64,000 nucleotides of DNA from Candidatus Gastranaerophilales bacterium (GTDB lineage: Bacteria > Cyanobacteriota > Vampirovibrionia > Gastranaerophilales > Gastranaerophilaceae), in NCBI GenBank assembly GCA_944324225.1, contig CALUVL010000005.1, forward strand, positions 51,036-115,035, in the 5' to 3' direction. How positions within the stretch are numbered: position 1 is the first letter of the stretch; every line of letters starts with the position of its first letter. Below are positions 51,195 to 60,936 of this stretch, in pieces. The position numbers and the translations under genes are program-made. Under the pieces are notes generated by a model. That model was not told the DNA's origin, ran no database searches, and saw only the letters and a program-made list of their open reading frames with translations.

Positions 51195-53540
51195 TTAAAT
51201 ATCCGCTTCGTTTGCGGCACCGTCATTATTTTCCTGAACAGAAGCTTTATAGCCGCAGGAACGATTTGAGCACTCAATAGTTGTTCCTTTTTTAAGAACC
51301 TTCTTAACCAGCAAAGCTCCACAGTCAGGACAAGTTTCGCCGGTTGGTTCGTTCCAAAGCACAAAATCGCAATCAGGGTACCTGTCGCAGCCAAAAAACA
51401 CAGTGCCTCTTTTTGATTTTCTCTCAACTATTGTCCCTTGACCACACTTAGGACATGTTACCCCTGTTGAACGGCGGTAAGGTTTGCGGAATTTGCATTC
51501 TTCTTTGGTGCATTCAAGGTATTTGCCGTAAGGGCCTTGCTTAAACACCATATCAGAGCCGCATTTTTCACATTTTTCTTCGCATTTTTCTTCTTCAGAA
51601 GGTGTATCCTGCATATTTTCAGTCAAAGCATTCATTGACATAACCGTTTTACACTCCGGATAACCTGAACAGCCAAGAAATTGCTGGCCTTTGCGACTGG
51701 TTCTGACAAGCATCGGACGACCGCAGTTCGGGCATTTGATGTTGCTTTCAATTCTTACTCGCTCATTATTTCCGAGGGCTTTATTAACTTCTTGAATAAA
51801 AGGTTCGTAAAACTTTTCCAGTACCTCATTCCAGACAGCTTTTTTCTCTGCAATTTCATCAAGTTTGCTTTCCATGCCAGCCGTAAATTTATAATCCATA
51901 ATATCAGCAAACTGGTTCACAAGTTGTTTTGAAACTGTTCTGCCAAGAAGTGTAGGGAACAGGGCTTTATCACGCTTTTCGACATACTTGCGGGTTTGAA
52001 TTACTGTAATAATTGTCGCATAAGTTGACGGACGGCCGATTCCGTGTTCTTCAAGGGCTTTAACAAGAGAGGCTTCATTGTATCTCGGAGGCGGCTGTGT
52101 AAAATGCTGTTTAGGATTAATCTTTTTACAAACAACCCTGTCGCCCTTTTCTAGATCAGGAATTTTGCTGTCTGAAGCTTGTACATCTTCTTCTGCATCA
52201 TTGTAAAGCTTCAGGAATCCATCAAATGTAACTTTTGAGGTGCCGGCTTTCAGAATACAATCGCCTGCTTTAATCTCAATTGATTTATTTGCAATTTCTG
52301 CATTTGCCATCTGTGAGGACATGAATTTGTTCCAGATAAGCTTGTACAATTTAAACTGATCGTTGTCCAGGTATTGCTTAATACTTTCCGGCGTACGTTC
52401 AGGATATGAAGGACGGATTGCCTCGTGTGCGTCCTGAACATTTTGTTTGCCTTTGGTGTAAACATTAGGGGTTTCAGGATAGTATTTTTCGCCAAAGTTT
52501 GAGAGAATAAAATCTTTTGCCATTCCTTGCGCATCATCAGACACCCTTACACTATCTGTTCTCATATAGGTAATCAGACCGACAGGAGTACCGTCAATTT
52601 CAATACCTTCATAAAGTTTTTGCGCCACCTGCATTGTCTTTTGAACACCAAAACCGAGTTTTGAACTTGCGGCACGCTGAAGTGTTGAAGTTATGAAAGG
52701 TGCCGTCGGTTTACGTTTCATTGTCTTTTTAGTAACTTTTTCAACTTCAAATTCTCTGTCCGGACTTTGAAGATAATCGACAATTTTTTGCGCTTCTTCC
52801 TGATTTTTAATTGTTTTTTCAACGGCTTTGTTTTTGTATTTTGCAAGTTCCGCTTCAAATATTTTACCGTCTTTGTCAAGGTCTGTGTGGATTGACCAAT
52901 ATTCCTGCGGAACAAAAGCTTCTATTTCGTCTTCTCTTTCGCAAATCATTCTGAGTGCAACGGATTGAACTCGGCCTGCCGAGAGGTTTCTGTTGCCAAT
53001 TTGTTTCCAGAGAACTGGACTCAATTTATAGCCAACGAGTTTGTCAAGAATCTGGCGGGTCTGCTGGGCTTTCACCATATCCATGTCAATGTTTCTTGGG
53101 TTTTCAACCGAATGCTTAACGGCTTTCGGAGTAATTTCGTTAAATACAATTCTCAAAACCTTTTCGTCAGGCACTTTCAGAAGCTGGCGGACATGCCAGG
53201 CAATTGCTTCTCCTTCACGATCCGGGTCTGATGCAAGATAAATTTTATCGGCTTTCTGAGCCATATCATTAAGTTTTTTCACAACAGCCTGTTTACCCGG
53301 AATGACTTCAAATTTTGGTTTAAAATGATCTTTTATATCAAAGCCCAGATTTTCAGTTGAAGGGTCTTTTGTCGGAAGGTTTCTGACATGACCATAGCTG
53401 GCTTCTATTGAATAACCGTCCCCCAAAATCTTTCTGATTGTTTTGGATTTTGCCGGAGACTCAACTATTACAAGCGCTTTTTCTTTTTTACCGGAAGTTT
53501 TTTTTGTAGTTTTTTCCGCTGTTTCTGCCGTTTTAGCCAT
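51195..53540 (-). CDS. topA: DNA topoisomerase I
   Basis: A 781-residue type IA topoisomerase that relaxes negative supercoils. The Toprim acidic motif DPDREGEA is at 105-112 and the active-site tyrosine is Y325 (GLITYMRTDS). The C-terminus carries four zinc ribbons (CPNCGRPM, CEKCGSDM, CPKCGQGT, CPDCGALL), each with a second Cys pair. Domains are normal for a bacterial enzyme, with one or two more ribbons than the E. coli form. It starts 8 bp after dprA. The N-terminal 22 residues are Lys/Thr-rich. Confidence 0.97.
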   Translation of the reverse strand: MAKTAETAEKTTKKTSGKKEKALVIVESPAKSKTIRKILGDGYSIEASYGHVRNLPTKDPSTENLGFDIKDHFKPKFEVIPGKQAVVKKLNDMAQKADKIYLASDPDREGEAIAWHVRQLLKVPDEKVLRIVFNEITPKAVKHSVENPRNIDMDMVKAQQTRQILDKLVGYKLSPVLWKQIGNRNLSAGRVQSVALRMICEREDEIEAFVPQEYWSIHTDLDKDGKIFEAELAKYKNKAVEKTIKNQEEAQKIVDYLQSPDREFEVEKVTKKTMKRKPTAPFITSTLQRAASSKLGFGVQKTMQVAQKLYEGIEIDGTPVGLITYMRTDSVRVSDDAQGMAKDFILSNFGEKYYPETPNVYTKGKQNVQDAHEAIRPSYPERTPESIKQYLDNDQFKLYKLIWNKFMSSQMANAEIANKSIEIKAGDCILKAGTSKVTFDGFLKLYNDAEEDVQASDSKIPDLEKGDRVVCKKINPKQHFTQPPPRYNEASLVKALEEHGIGRPSTYATIITVIQTRKYVEKRDKALFPTLLGRTVSKQLVNQFADIMDYKFTAGMESKLDEIAEKKAVWNEVLEKFYEPFIQEVNKALGNNERVRIESNIKCPNCGRPMLVRTSRKGQQFLGCSGYPECKTVMSMNALTENMQDTPSEEEKCEEKCEKCGSDMVFKQGPYGKYLECTKEECKFRKPYRRSTGVTCPKCGQGTIVERKSKRGTVFFGCDRYPDCDFVLWNEPTGETCPDCGALLVKKVLKKGTTIECSNRSCGYKASVQENNDGAANEADI

Positions 53541-53548
53541 TTATATTC

Positions 53549-54634
53549 TTAAACCCTCTTATATCTGTCGCCGTTGACCTGTTCTATTATGCCCTTAAGC
53601 TCCATGGTTGTCAAGTTGATTAAAAGAGTGTCCAAATCAAGCCCTGTCGCGGACATTATTTCATCAACACCTTTTTCTTCTATTTCTATGACATCCATAA
53701 TTTTTGCTTCTATTTCATCAAGGCAGGAAAGATCAATTTTTAATTGTTCTGCAGGTTTCACTTCCCAGTTCAGGGCTTCCAAAACATCATCAGCCGATGT
53801 CACAAGAGTTGCACCGTTTTTGAGAAGTTTGTAAATTCCTTCGGTATTCGGGTTTGTAATGAGCCCCGGAATACACATCAATTCTCTGCCCTGCTCAAGC
53901 GTAAGGTTTGCTGTTATTAATGCACCGCTTTTTATTGAAGCTTCAGCAACAAGAGTTCCGTATGAAAGTCCTGAAACTATTCTGTTCCTCTGCGGAAATC
54001 TGAATTTTAAAGGTTCAAATGTAGGGAAGTATTCCGTAAAAATTATACCATTTCCGTTTTCAATTTTTCTGTACAAATCGCTATTTGCAGACGGATATAC
54101 AAAATCAAACCCGCTTGCTATAACTCCGATTGTTTTTAAGTTACTATCGAGTGCTGCAATATGTGCTGAAGTATCAATACCTGAGGCAAGTCCTGAAACT
54201 ATACATATATCTGTATTTGCAAGCTGTGACACAATCAAATGCACGGCATCTTTTGCATATTTGCTTGTTTTTCTTGACCCCACAACAGCCAGAGTTCTTT
54301 CAAAATTTATACTGTCCAAATCCCCTTTGTAGTAAAGGACCGATGGGGGATTATCAATATTTTTAAGCATTACAGGATATCTGTCATCCTCAAAAGTCAA
54401 ATATTTTATGCCTCTATTGGAAACATCTGACAAAACTTTATCCGGATTTATTTTGTCACGAAATTTTAGAAAATTTTCAGCTTTCTTTACACTCAAGCCT
54501 TCTATATTTTTTAACTCGCCAGATGTCGCATTGAATGCTTTTTCGATATTTTTGAAGTAATCGAAAAGTTTCAATGTAAAAGCACTGTCAATTTGTTCTA
54601 TCGCAGAAAAAGCTATCCAGTATTTACTTATCAT
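53549..54634 (-). CDS. dprA: DNA-processing protein DprA
   Basis: 361 residues. DprA protects incoming single-stranded DNA and loads RecA during natural transformation. The Rossmann-like domain shows VGSRKTSKYAKDAVHLI, SGLASGIDTSAHIAAL and FRFPQRNRIVSGLS; residues 1-70 form an N-terminal HhH/SAM-like part (IEGLSVKKAENFLKFRDKI), and residues 290-361 a C-terminal winged helix. Its ATG lies within the last 11 bases of the TPR gene, which supplies the AAGGAAA ribosome site. Together with a prepilin gene at 49988 it hints at competence, but no ComEC or pilus motor is in this window. Confidence 0.95.
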   Translation of the reverse strand: MISKYWIAFSAIEQIDSAFTLKLFDYFKNIEKAFNATSGELKNIEGLSVKKAENFLKFRDKINPDKVLSDVSNRGIKYLTFEDDRYPVMLKNIDNPPSVLYYKGDLDSINFERTLAVVGSRKTSKYAKDAVHLIVSQLANTDICIVSGLASGIDTSAHIAALDSNLKTIGVIASGFDFVYPSANSDLYRKIENGNGIIFTEYFPTFEPLKFRFPQRNRIVSGLSYGTLVAEASIKSGALITANLTLEQGRELMCIPGLITNPNTEGIYKLLKNGATLVTSADDVLEALNWEVKPAEQLKIDLSCLDEIEAKIMDVIEIEEKGVDEIMSATGLDLDTLLINLTTMELKGIIEQVNGDRYKRV

Positions 54635-55400
54635 TTTCCTTTTTCTTCTTAATTCTGTCTATAAGTTTTTGAATATTTTGCTTTTCTTCATCCGGAACAT
54701 TCATATCTCTATATGTCTCAAAATATTCTATTGCGTCATCATAATCCCCGCGGGCTAAAAATAAAATCGCCGCTTTTTTATATGCCGGGTTGAATTCGTC
54801 ATTCACAGCAGTTGCTTTTAAGAAATTCGACAACGCTTTGTCTATCTCATCATTTGCTTCGTAAGCCTGACCGAGATAATAATAAATCCATTCATTATTA
54901 TCTTTATATTCTAGTACATTTTCAAAATTTTCAGCAGCCAGCTCATAGTTTCCGAGTTCAAAATGCACTTTTCCGAGATCATAGTATGCATCATAATTTT
55001 CCGGCTGTTTTTCCAGAATTTTTTCTAACTCATCAATTGCAAGATCAAGCCTTGCATCTTCCATATAAAACCTTGCAAGATAGTGTGCTATTACCATTTC
55101 GTCAGGCATTTCGTAAACACCCTGTGATAAAAGCTGGATTCCGCTGTCAAAATCGTGTGATTTATAATATAAATCTGCAAGATTTATATAAACCTGCGGA
55201 AGTTTCGGGTTTATTTTAATTGCCTTCAAAAAATTATCCTCTGCTTTTTCTATATTCCCGAGATTATAATAGCAAAGCCCGATGTTATTTCTGATTTCCG
55301 CAGTGTCTTCGCCCTTTTCAACAACAGAACTGAATATGTCCAGTGCTGTCTGGTAATCCCGTTTTTTAAAAGCTTCCAATGCCTGTTCCGTTTTCGTCAT
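54624..55400 (-). CDS. Tetratricopeptide-repeat protein
   Basis: 258 residues with about six TPR units (LEAFKKRDYQTALDIF, IRNNIGLCYYNLGNIEKAED, VYINLADLYYKSHDFDSGIQ, AYYDLGKVHFELGNYELAAE, IYYYLGQAYEANDEIDKALS, AAILFLARGDYDDAIEYFET). It has no signal peptide and ends with a Lys-rich tail. TPR proteins are scaffolds. It sits between the lptA-like gene (10-bp gap) and dprA (11-bp overlap), so it is tightly tied to both, but which partner it binds is not shown. Confidence 0.9.
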   Translation of the reverse strand: MTKTEQALEAFKKRDYQTALDIFSSVVEKGEDTAEIRNNIGLCYYNLGNIEKAEDNFLKAIKINPKLPQVYINLADLYYKSHDFDSGIQLLSQGVYEMPDEMVIAHYLARFYMEDARLDLAIDELEKILEKQPENYDAYYDLGKVHFELGNYELAAENFENVLEYKDNNEWIYYYLGQAYEANDEIDKALSNFLKATAVNDEFNPAYKKAAILFLARGDYDDAIEYFETYRDMNVPDEEKQNIQKLIDRIKKKKENDK

Positions 55401-55410
55401 TGCTATTCTC

Positions 55411-56391
55411 CTACAATCCGAGTGTCATATCTTCGTCGCTGTCACCGCCGGAACCAATGTTTTTAATTACTGTTCTGGTGTTGCCTTCAGCATGAAAATC
55501 TTTTGGATTAATTATCATCCTTATTTTGTCTGCATAAATTGTTCTCGGCCCCTGACTTATGCTTGAACGGCCGACGAAATAAACTTCATTTGGTTTTTTG
55601 GTAACTTTGTCAGGGTATACCGCAATTTTCGGCCCCTGTGCAAAGTAATCCTGATACCATACTTTTACATTTCCGCTTGCATTAAAGGTATTGGTATCCT
55701 GCGTATATTCCTGTCTGTTGGCTTTAAGTGTCAATGTTTCACCGTTATCCATCATTGCATTTGAGGTTGTATTGCCGGTTGCTGTCAACATTTTGGTCGC
55801 TGCATCATAATGAAATTTGTCGGCAAAAGCTTCATTTTCTTCCTGTTTTACCCTTGCATTGCCAATAAGTTCAAGATTTTTAAGATCCCCATTCTTTGCT
55901 GTTGTTATAACTGCTTTATTTGAATAGGTTTCAAGTTCCTTGTACATAATAGTTACAGCACCTGTTGCTGTCATTATGCCTGTTTTTGTGTCGTATTCCT
56001 GAACATCGGCATTAATTACAACTATCGGCTTTTTACCTTCAAAAACTATTGACTGCGAATCACCTTCTGCTCTTACGACTTTTGTTATAAGAGAAAGTTT
56101 CAGAATATTAGCCTTTACTTCTCTTTTTTTATTTTTCTTTATTTCGTAAGCATAAGGTTTATCATAAAATGTTGCCGTATCAAGCTTTTGATCCTTAGTC
56201 ACCCCGACATCAGCCTTCTGGCCTTCAACACGGACATCTCCGACTGTAACCTTTACATCTCCATTAAACTTTATTTTACTTTCGCCTTCATTAAAACTTT
56301 GAGTCTTTGATTCTATAACCAGATCTGCCGCCTGAGTTGCAATTCCGGCAAGTAAAAATATACTTAGTAAAGATATTAAGACCTTTTTCAT
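55411..56391 (-). CDS. lptA: LptA/OstA-like periplasmic LPS transport protein
   Basis: 326 residues with signal peptide MKKVLISLLSIFLLAGIATQA. It is made of repeated OstA-type beta strands, with turns such as VTVGDVRVEGQKADV, YDTKTGIMTATGAVTIMY, YDAATKMLTATGNTTSN and NTFNASGNVKVWY. LptA forms a bridge across the periplasm for lipopolysaccharide. At 326 residues it is longer than the E. coli protein (about 185), containing extra strand repeats. It overlaps lptC by 4 bp (ATGA), so the two are co-translated. This is evidence for a diderm envelope. Confidence 0.86.
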   Translation of the reverse strand: MKKVLISLLSIFLLAGIATQAADLVIESKTQSFNEGESKIKFNGDVKVTVGDVRVEGQKADVGVTKDQKLDTATFYDKPYAYEIKKNKKREVKANILKLSLITKVVRAEGDSQSIVFEGKKPIVVINADVQEYDTKTGIMTATGAVTIMYKELETYSNKAVITTAKNGDLKNLELIGNARVKQEENEAFADKFHYDAATKMLTATGNTTSNAMMDNGETLTLKANRQEYTQDTNTFNASGNVKVWYQDYFAQGPKIAVYPDKVTKKPNEVYFVGRSSISQGPRTIYADKIRMIINPKDFHAEGNTRTVIKNIGSGGDSDEDMTLGL

Positions 56392-56981
56392 TTAATCTCC
56401 TTTTTGTCATAAAGTTTTGACTGGGCATGCCCCATAATTTTAAAACTTGAATAATCCGGTGCAATTTCGCCTTCTTCCGCCTGTGCGTATAAATCACCAT
56501 TCTTTATTATCCGAACATTCCCGCGGACTCTTACAGGTTTGTCAGAACCTGACCAGGTTAGCCGGTCTGTCATAAGGGTTGTTCCGTCTTTTATAACTAT
56601 TCTAGTACCGGCATATAAAATTATTTCGTTTTTTTTTGAATTGTATGTACCATGCGACGACTCAAAACTCATTGCAACTTCGTTGTTTTCATCGTAAAAA
56701 TTGCCGATAACATTGTCCATCATCGCAATTTCATTAGTACTGTTATATGTTCCTGTTTCCCCGTATATTTCCCAGTATTTTGAAGCTTCCTTTGTTTCAG
56801 TCAGAATCAGACCGTTTATAAGAGCTTCCTGCTTATCTTCCTGTGTTTGAAGTTGGCTCCTGTTAAAATTGTGCGTGATTACACCTGCTGATACAAATGC
56901 CCATATCAAAATTCCTATAAGCGTAACCAGCGCCAGTAAGTATGCTTTCTTCTTTCTATTTAAATTTTTCCACCAGTCCAT
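56388..56981 (-). CDS. lptC: LptC-like LPS export protein
   Basis: 197 residues. One N-terminal membrane segment (AYLLALVTLIGILIWAFVSAG, residues 14-34) and a periplasmic LptC-type beta-jellyroll (ASKYWEIYGETGTYNSTNEI, AMMDNVIGNFYDENNEVAM, TLMTDRLTWSGSDKPVRVRG). The family passes LPS from the LptBFG transporter to LptA. LptB, F and G are not in the window. It is the first gene of the seven-kilobase run down to aroE. The gap to divergent dapA is 141 bp. Confidence 0.88.
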   Translation of the reverse strand: MDWWKNLNRKKKAYLLALVTLIGILIWAFVSAGVITHNFNRSQLQTQEDKQEALINGLILTETKEASKYWEIYGETGTYNSTNEIAMMDNVIGNFYDENNEVAMSFESSHGTYNSKKNEIILYAGTRIVIKDGTTLMTDRLTWSGSDKPVRVRGNVRIIKNGDLYAQAEEGEIAPDYSSFKIMGHAQSKLYDKKEIK

Positions 56982-57053
56982 ATCTAAAATGTTATCATAA
57001 ACTACAATTTTTAGACAAAAAGAAATTAAATATCTTAATATTTTAAAAAGATT

Positions 57054-57084
57054 TTTTCATGTAAAATTATATTTGTAATATAAT
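57054..57084 (+). promoter_or_regulatory. Probable promoter of dapA
   Basis: A consensus TATAAT lies at 57079-57084, 38 bp before the dapA ATG. The -35 is weak (TTTCAT, 18 bp spacing). Confidence 0.45.
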
Positions 57085-57122
57085 TAGGCTATTAGGGATA
57101 TTGTAAAAGAAAAGAGGTTTTT

Positions 57123-58025
57123 ATGGCTCTCAGATATGATGCCGGCGAAGTCATTACCGCAATGGTTACACCTATGAACACAAAAAGGGAAGTTGACTAT
57201 AATAAAACTGAAGAACTGGCAAAATTTCTTGTTAATAACGGAAGTGAAGCACTGCTTGTTGCTGGAACCACAGGTGAAAGTCCGACTCTTACACACGAAG
57301 AAGAACTGGAACTTTTGAGCACTGTCAAACGTGCGGCTGCAAACAAAGCGAAAGTCATTTTCGGTGCAGGTTCAAACTCAACGGAAACTGCTGTTAAAAT
57401 GACAAAACTTGCTTATAAAGAAGGCGTTGATGCCATTCTTTCAGTTGTTCCGTATTACAACAAACCGTCGCAAAAAGGTATGATTGAACATTTTTCAGCA
57501 GTTGCCAAAGCAGCAGATATTCCTGTGATACTTTATAACATTCCCTCACGTACGGGTGTGAATATGCTGCCTGAAACAGTTGCTTATCTTGTTGAAAATT
57601 TTCCAAATATTGTTGCGCTTAAACAAAGCTGTCCTGATATGGATATGATTTCAGAATTAAAATTAAATTGTCCTTCGGATTTTGCTATATATTCAGGTGA
57701 TGACAGTCTGACACTTCCGATGCTGTCACTTGGCGTTCATGGTGTTATTTCGGTTGCATCACACCTTTTCGGGTCTGAAATTAAGTCAATGATCAGAAAC
57801 TTTAAAACAGGCGATGTTCTGGCTTCCAGAAATATGCATAAAACACTGTTTCCTGTTTTCAAAAAACTATTTATGGCGCCAAATCCTGTTCCGGTTAAAG
57901 CTGCTCTTTGCCATAAAGGTTTAATAGAAGAATACTTAAGACGTCCGCTTGTGGAGCTTGATGAAAATCAAAAGGCAGAATTGTTTGATGCTATTGACAG
58001 TGCAAAAGAAGAATTAGCCGGTTAG
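57123..58025 (+). CDS. dapA: 4-hydroxy-tetrahydrodipicolinate synthase
   Basis: A 300-residue class I aldolase-fold enzyme that condenses pyruvate with aspartate semialdehyde, the first step toward diaminopimelate and lysine. The Schiff-base lysine is K167 (IVALKQS), the catalytic tyrosine Y138 (ILYNIPSRTG) and the GTTGESPTL loop is at 48-56. Normal length. AGAGG precedes the ATG. It is 70 bp upstream of secD and may be co-transcribed with it. Confidence 0.96.
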   Translation: MALRYDAGEVITAMVTPMNTKREVDYNKTEELAKFLVNNGSEALLVAGTTGESPTLTHEEELELLSTVKRAAANKAKVIFGAGSNSTETAVKMTKLAYKEGVDAILSVVPYYNKPSQKGMIEHFSAVAKAADIPVILYNIPSRTGVNMLPETVAYLVENFPNIVALKQSCPDMDMISELKLNCPSDFAIYSGDDSLTLPMLSLGVHGVISVASHLFGSEIKSMIRNFKTGDVLASRNMHKTLFPVFKKLFMAPNPVPVKAALCHKGLIEEYLRRPLVELDENQKAELFDAIDSAKEELAG

Positions 58026-58095
58026 GGCTGGAATTAAGTATTATTTTTTAAAGTAAAATATGAAAATAAAGACACATTAAAAGAGGAATAAAAAA

Positions 58096-59403
58096 GTGAA
58101 AAACAAAATTATTATGTTCTGGGTAATTATGGCAATTGTGATAACTGCAATTGCGGTAATTGTTATGAAACCCACAAAACTAGGGCTTGATTTAGTCGGA
58201 GGTTCCCGTCTTGTGCTTGAAGCTCAGCCTACAGATCAGGTAAAAGAAATCACCCCTGAAACTATGAGTCATTTACAATTTGCTATTGAACAAAGGGTTA
58301 ACAAACTCGGTGTTGCAGAAACTGTTGTTCAACAGGTAGGCGATAAAAGACTTCTTGTTGAAATTCCGTCAGTTACAGACCTGAAAGAAGCAAAAGCTTT
58401 TATTGGAGAAACTGCGCAGCTTGAATTCAAAAAACCTGCAAAAGAGGAAAAAGGTGTTATTACCTGGGAATCTACAGGACTTACGGGTAAAGACCTTTCA
58501 AAATCTCAACTTACAACCGATTCTTCAGGACAATGGGTTGTATCGCTGGAATTCAATGCAGAAGGTGCTAAGAAATTCGCTGAACTTACTGAAGCTCTCG
58601 TAAATCAACAAATGGCAATCTTCTTTGACGGAGAACTTCAGTCCGCACCTGTTATCAGAGAACCGATATATGGCGGAAACGCACAAATTTCAGGCGGAGA
58701 CAGCGGATTTTCTTACGAAGAAGCACAGAGAATGGTTGATCTGCTGAATGCAGGTGCACTTCCGGTTCCTGCCGAAATCGTTGAAGAAAATACAGTCGGG
58801 CCGACTCTAGGCGCGGACAGTATCGCCGCTTCTAAAAAAGCCGGTATTATCGGACTTTCTGCAGTTATGATATTTATGATTGTGTTCTATCATGTGCCCG
58901 GTTTAATTGCGGATATTGCACTTATTATTTACAGTTTGATATTATTTGCTTTGTTTAAAACGATTCCTGTTACATTGACTCTTGCAGGTATTGCAGGTTT
59001 CATCCTGTCTATCGGTATGGCAGTTGACGCTAACATCCTTATTTTTGAAAGAACAAAAGAAGAATTGAGAGCGGGAAGAAACCTTTTCACAGCTATTAAT
59101 TCAGGGTTTGACAGAGCTTTCACAAGTATCTTTGACTCTAATATGACAACAATAATTACCTGCGTAATCCTTTATCTTCTCGGTACAAGCGTTGTTAAAG
59201 GGTTTGCGCTTACACTTGCATTAGGTGTTATGGTATCAATGTTTACGGCAATTACTGTTACCAAAAACTTTATGCACTTAATCTTTGGTACCGGAGAACT
59301 TAAACATCCCGGATTGTTCGGACTTAGAAAAGACGAAATCGGCGCTGCTTATCAGGCTGCCGAAACCCAGAGAGAAAAAGCCCGTTTCGGTATATTGGAT
59401 TAG
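58096..59403 (+). CDS. secD: Protein translocase subunit SecD
   Basis: 435 residues; start codon GTG at 58096 with AGAGGAATA upstream. It has an N-terminal membrane helix (MFWVIMAIVITAIAVIVM), the conserved GLDLVGGSRLVLEA at about 34-47, a shortened periplasmic P1 domain, and C-terminal helices with the GMAVDANILIFERTKEEL signature. It uses the proton gradient to pull exported proteins across. It is shorter than the 615-residue E. coli form, as common in cyanobacterial-type proteins. It is followed by secF after 26 bp. Confidence 0.94.
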   Translation: MKNKIIMFWVIMAIVITAIAVIVMKPTKLGLDLVGGSRLVLEAQPTDQVKEITPETMSHLQFAIEQRVNKLGVAETVVQQVGDKRLLVEIPSVTDLKEAKAFIGETAQLEFKKPAKEEKGVITWESTGLTGKDLSKSQLTTDSSGQWVVSLEFNAEGAKKFAELTEALVNQQMAIFFDGELQSAPVIREPIYGGNAQISGGDSGFSYEEAQRMVDLLNAGALPVPAEIVEENTVGPTLGADSIAASKKAGIIGLSAVMIFMIVFYHVPGLIADIALIIYSLILFALFKTIPVTLTLAGIAGFILSIGMAVDANILIFERTKEELRAGRNLFTAINSGFDRAFTSIFDSNMTTIITCVILYLLGTSVVKGFALTLALGVMVSMFTAITVTKNFMHLIFGTGELKHPGLFGLRKDEIGAAYQAAETQREKARFGILD

Positions 59404-59429
59404 TCAGGAAAATTTAGAAAGGTAAAAAA

Positions 59430-60416
59430 ATGTTTAATATAGGCAGAAAACACTTGGTACATATCGTAAAATACAGATGGTGGTGGATGGCGCTTACTAC
59501 ACTACTTCTGGTGCCCGGAATTGTTGCAATGATTTATTCATCAATAACTTACCCGAACCATGCTCCGCTAAAAGTCGGTATTGATTATACAGGTGGTACA
59601 ATCCTTCAATACGGTATTGAAGAAAAAATTACAAACAAAGATCTTGCAACTACAAGAGCAAATCTTGAAAAAGAAGGAATTGAAAATCCTTATCTTCAAA
59701 TTTTGAACGTAAACAGCGATCAGCAGCAAAATACCAAATCAGAAATCCAGTCAATTATTTCAGTCAGAACAAAATTTATTGACAAAGATTCTAATGACAC
59801 TGAAACAATTACGGGTGTCTTAAATGAACAATATTCAAATCCTGAATTGATGTCAGTAAGTTCAGTCGGACCTACAATGGGTAAAGAATTGTTCAAAAAT
59901 TCATTTATAGCTGTCGCTTTAGCGTTCCTTGGAATTGTTGCATATCTTTCATTCCGATTCCGGTTTGACTATGCTCTGGCCGCAATCTTAGGTGTATTGC
60001 ACGACGTTTTGTTTGTTGTCGGAATGTTCTCAATACTCGGACTTTTCTATGATGTTCAGATTGACGGGTTGTTTATCACGGCGGTTCTGACTGTAATCGG
60101 GTTCTCTGTTCATGACACAATCGTTGTGTTCGACAGAATTCGTGAAAACTTGAGATATTACTCTAAGAAAATGTCTTTCGGCGAAATCGTCGATGCATCA
60201 GTTAACCAGACATTGACAAGAAGTATCAATACATCATTCACAACATTAATTACACTTCTTGCTCTTTACTTCTGGGGCGGAGTTACAACAAAAGATTTCG
60301 TTTTAGCAATGATACTCGGTATCATCATCGGAACTTACTCTTCAATATTCTTCTGTTCAATGCTTGTTGACTTCTGGAACGACAGACAGACAAAAGCAAA
60401 ACAGGTATCTGTTTAG
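59430..60416 (+). CDS. secF: Protein translocase subunit SecF
   Basis: 328 residues. It has an N-terminal helix (WWWMALTTLLLVPGIVAMIY), the motif GIDYTGGTILQYGI (about 50-63), a periplasmic part, and five helices with VIGFSVHDTIVVFDRIREN and the TTLITLLALYFWGG segment. It pairs with SecD encoded immediately upstream. AAAGGTAAA supports the ATG. Normal length. A terminator follows at about 60457. Confidence 0.95.
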   Translation: MFNIGRKHLVHIVKYRWWWMALTTLLLVPGIVAMIYSSITYPNHAPLKVGIDYTGGTILQYGIEEKITNKDLATTRANLEKEGIENPYLQILNVNSDQQQNTKSEIQSIISVRTKFIDKDSNDTETITGVLNEQYSNPELMSVSSVGPTMGKELFKNSFIAVALAFLGIVAYLSFRFRFDYALAAILGVLHDVLFVVGMFSILGLFYDVQIDGLFITAVLTVIGFSVHDTIVVFDRIRENLRYYSKKMSFGEIVDASVNQTLTRSINTSFTTLITLLALYFWGGVTTKDFVLAMILGIIIGTYSSIFFCSMLVDFWNDRQTKAKQVSV

Positions 60417-60456
60417 ACAGAGGGAATACGCAATAATAAAATCCAATTTTTATAAA

Positions 60457-60486
60457 AAAGACCTCCTCTTAAAGAGAAGGTCTTTT
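60457..60486. terminator. Terminator after secF
   Basis: AAAGACCT and AGGTCTTT pair perfectly over 8 bp around an inner CTCTT/AAGAG element, followed by TTTTATTTATT. It lies between secF and the converging small gene. Confidence 0.75.
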
Positions 60487-60507
60487 ATTTATTGAAACTA
60501 TTGTAAA

Positions 60508-60858
60508 TTATTTTATCTTAGAAGCGGTTTTGATACTGTCACGAACCATCTGTGCGCCATCCTGATAAGCTTTCTTAATAAGGCTGTCAATATTAAGGGT
60601 GCGTTTAGACTTTAAATCATCAATTTGTTTGCAGGCCTTCAGCCAGAAATTTATTTTATTATCAAACAAACCAAGTTCTTTTTCTTCTTTTTGGAATTTT
60701 TCAAATTTATCCGGAGCTATTGCTTTTATAGTATTTTTGGCTTCATCTATTGTTTTTGCGTATTTATGGTCATAAATTTTTGGAATAACAATTCCTGCGC
60801 CTAAACCAAGTCCGACTGCAGCCGCAAATCCGCAGCCTAATATTTTAAATTTATTCAT
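60508..60858 (-). CDS. Small anchored protein of unknown function
   Basis: 116 residues. A short basic start (MNKFKILGCGFAAAVGLGLG) leads into one hydrophobic, glycine-rich membrane segment that ends AGIVIPKIYDHK. The rest is a charged helical region with Lys, Asp and Ala (KAIAPDKFEKFQKEEKELGL), consistent with an amphipathic or coiled region. It is separated from pdxA by 78 bp in the same direction. GGAGAAAAC precedes the ATG. Confidence 0.65.
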   Translation of the reverse strand: MNKFKILGCGFAAAVGLGLGAGIVIPKIYDHKYAKTIDEAKNTIKAIAPDKFEKFQKEEKELGLFDNKINFWLKACKQIDDLKSKRTLNIDSLIKKAYQDGAQMVRDSIKTASKIK

Positions 60859-60936
60859 GTTTTCTCCTTCTTTATTTGTTTAGCCATTTAGACAAAACAG
60901 ATAAACAAAATTTTTTGCTGAAATATAAATTAATTG

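Noticed and set aside
54812..55219. 135-residue plus-strand ORF opposite the TPR gene
   Set aside because: Rich in His, Gln and Leu, typical of antisense frames of TPR codons.
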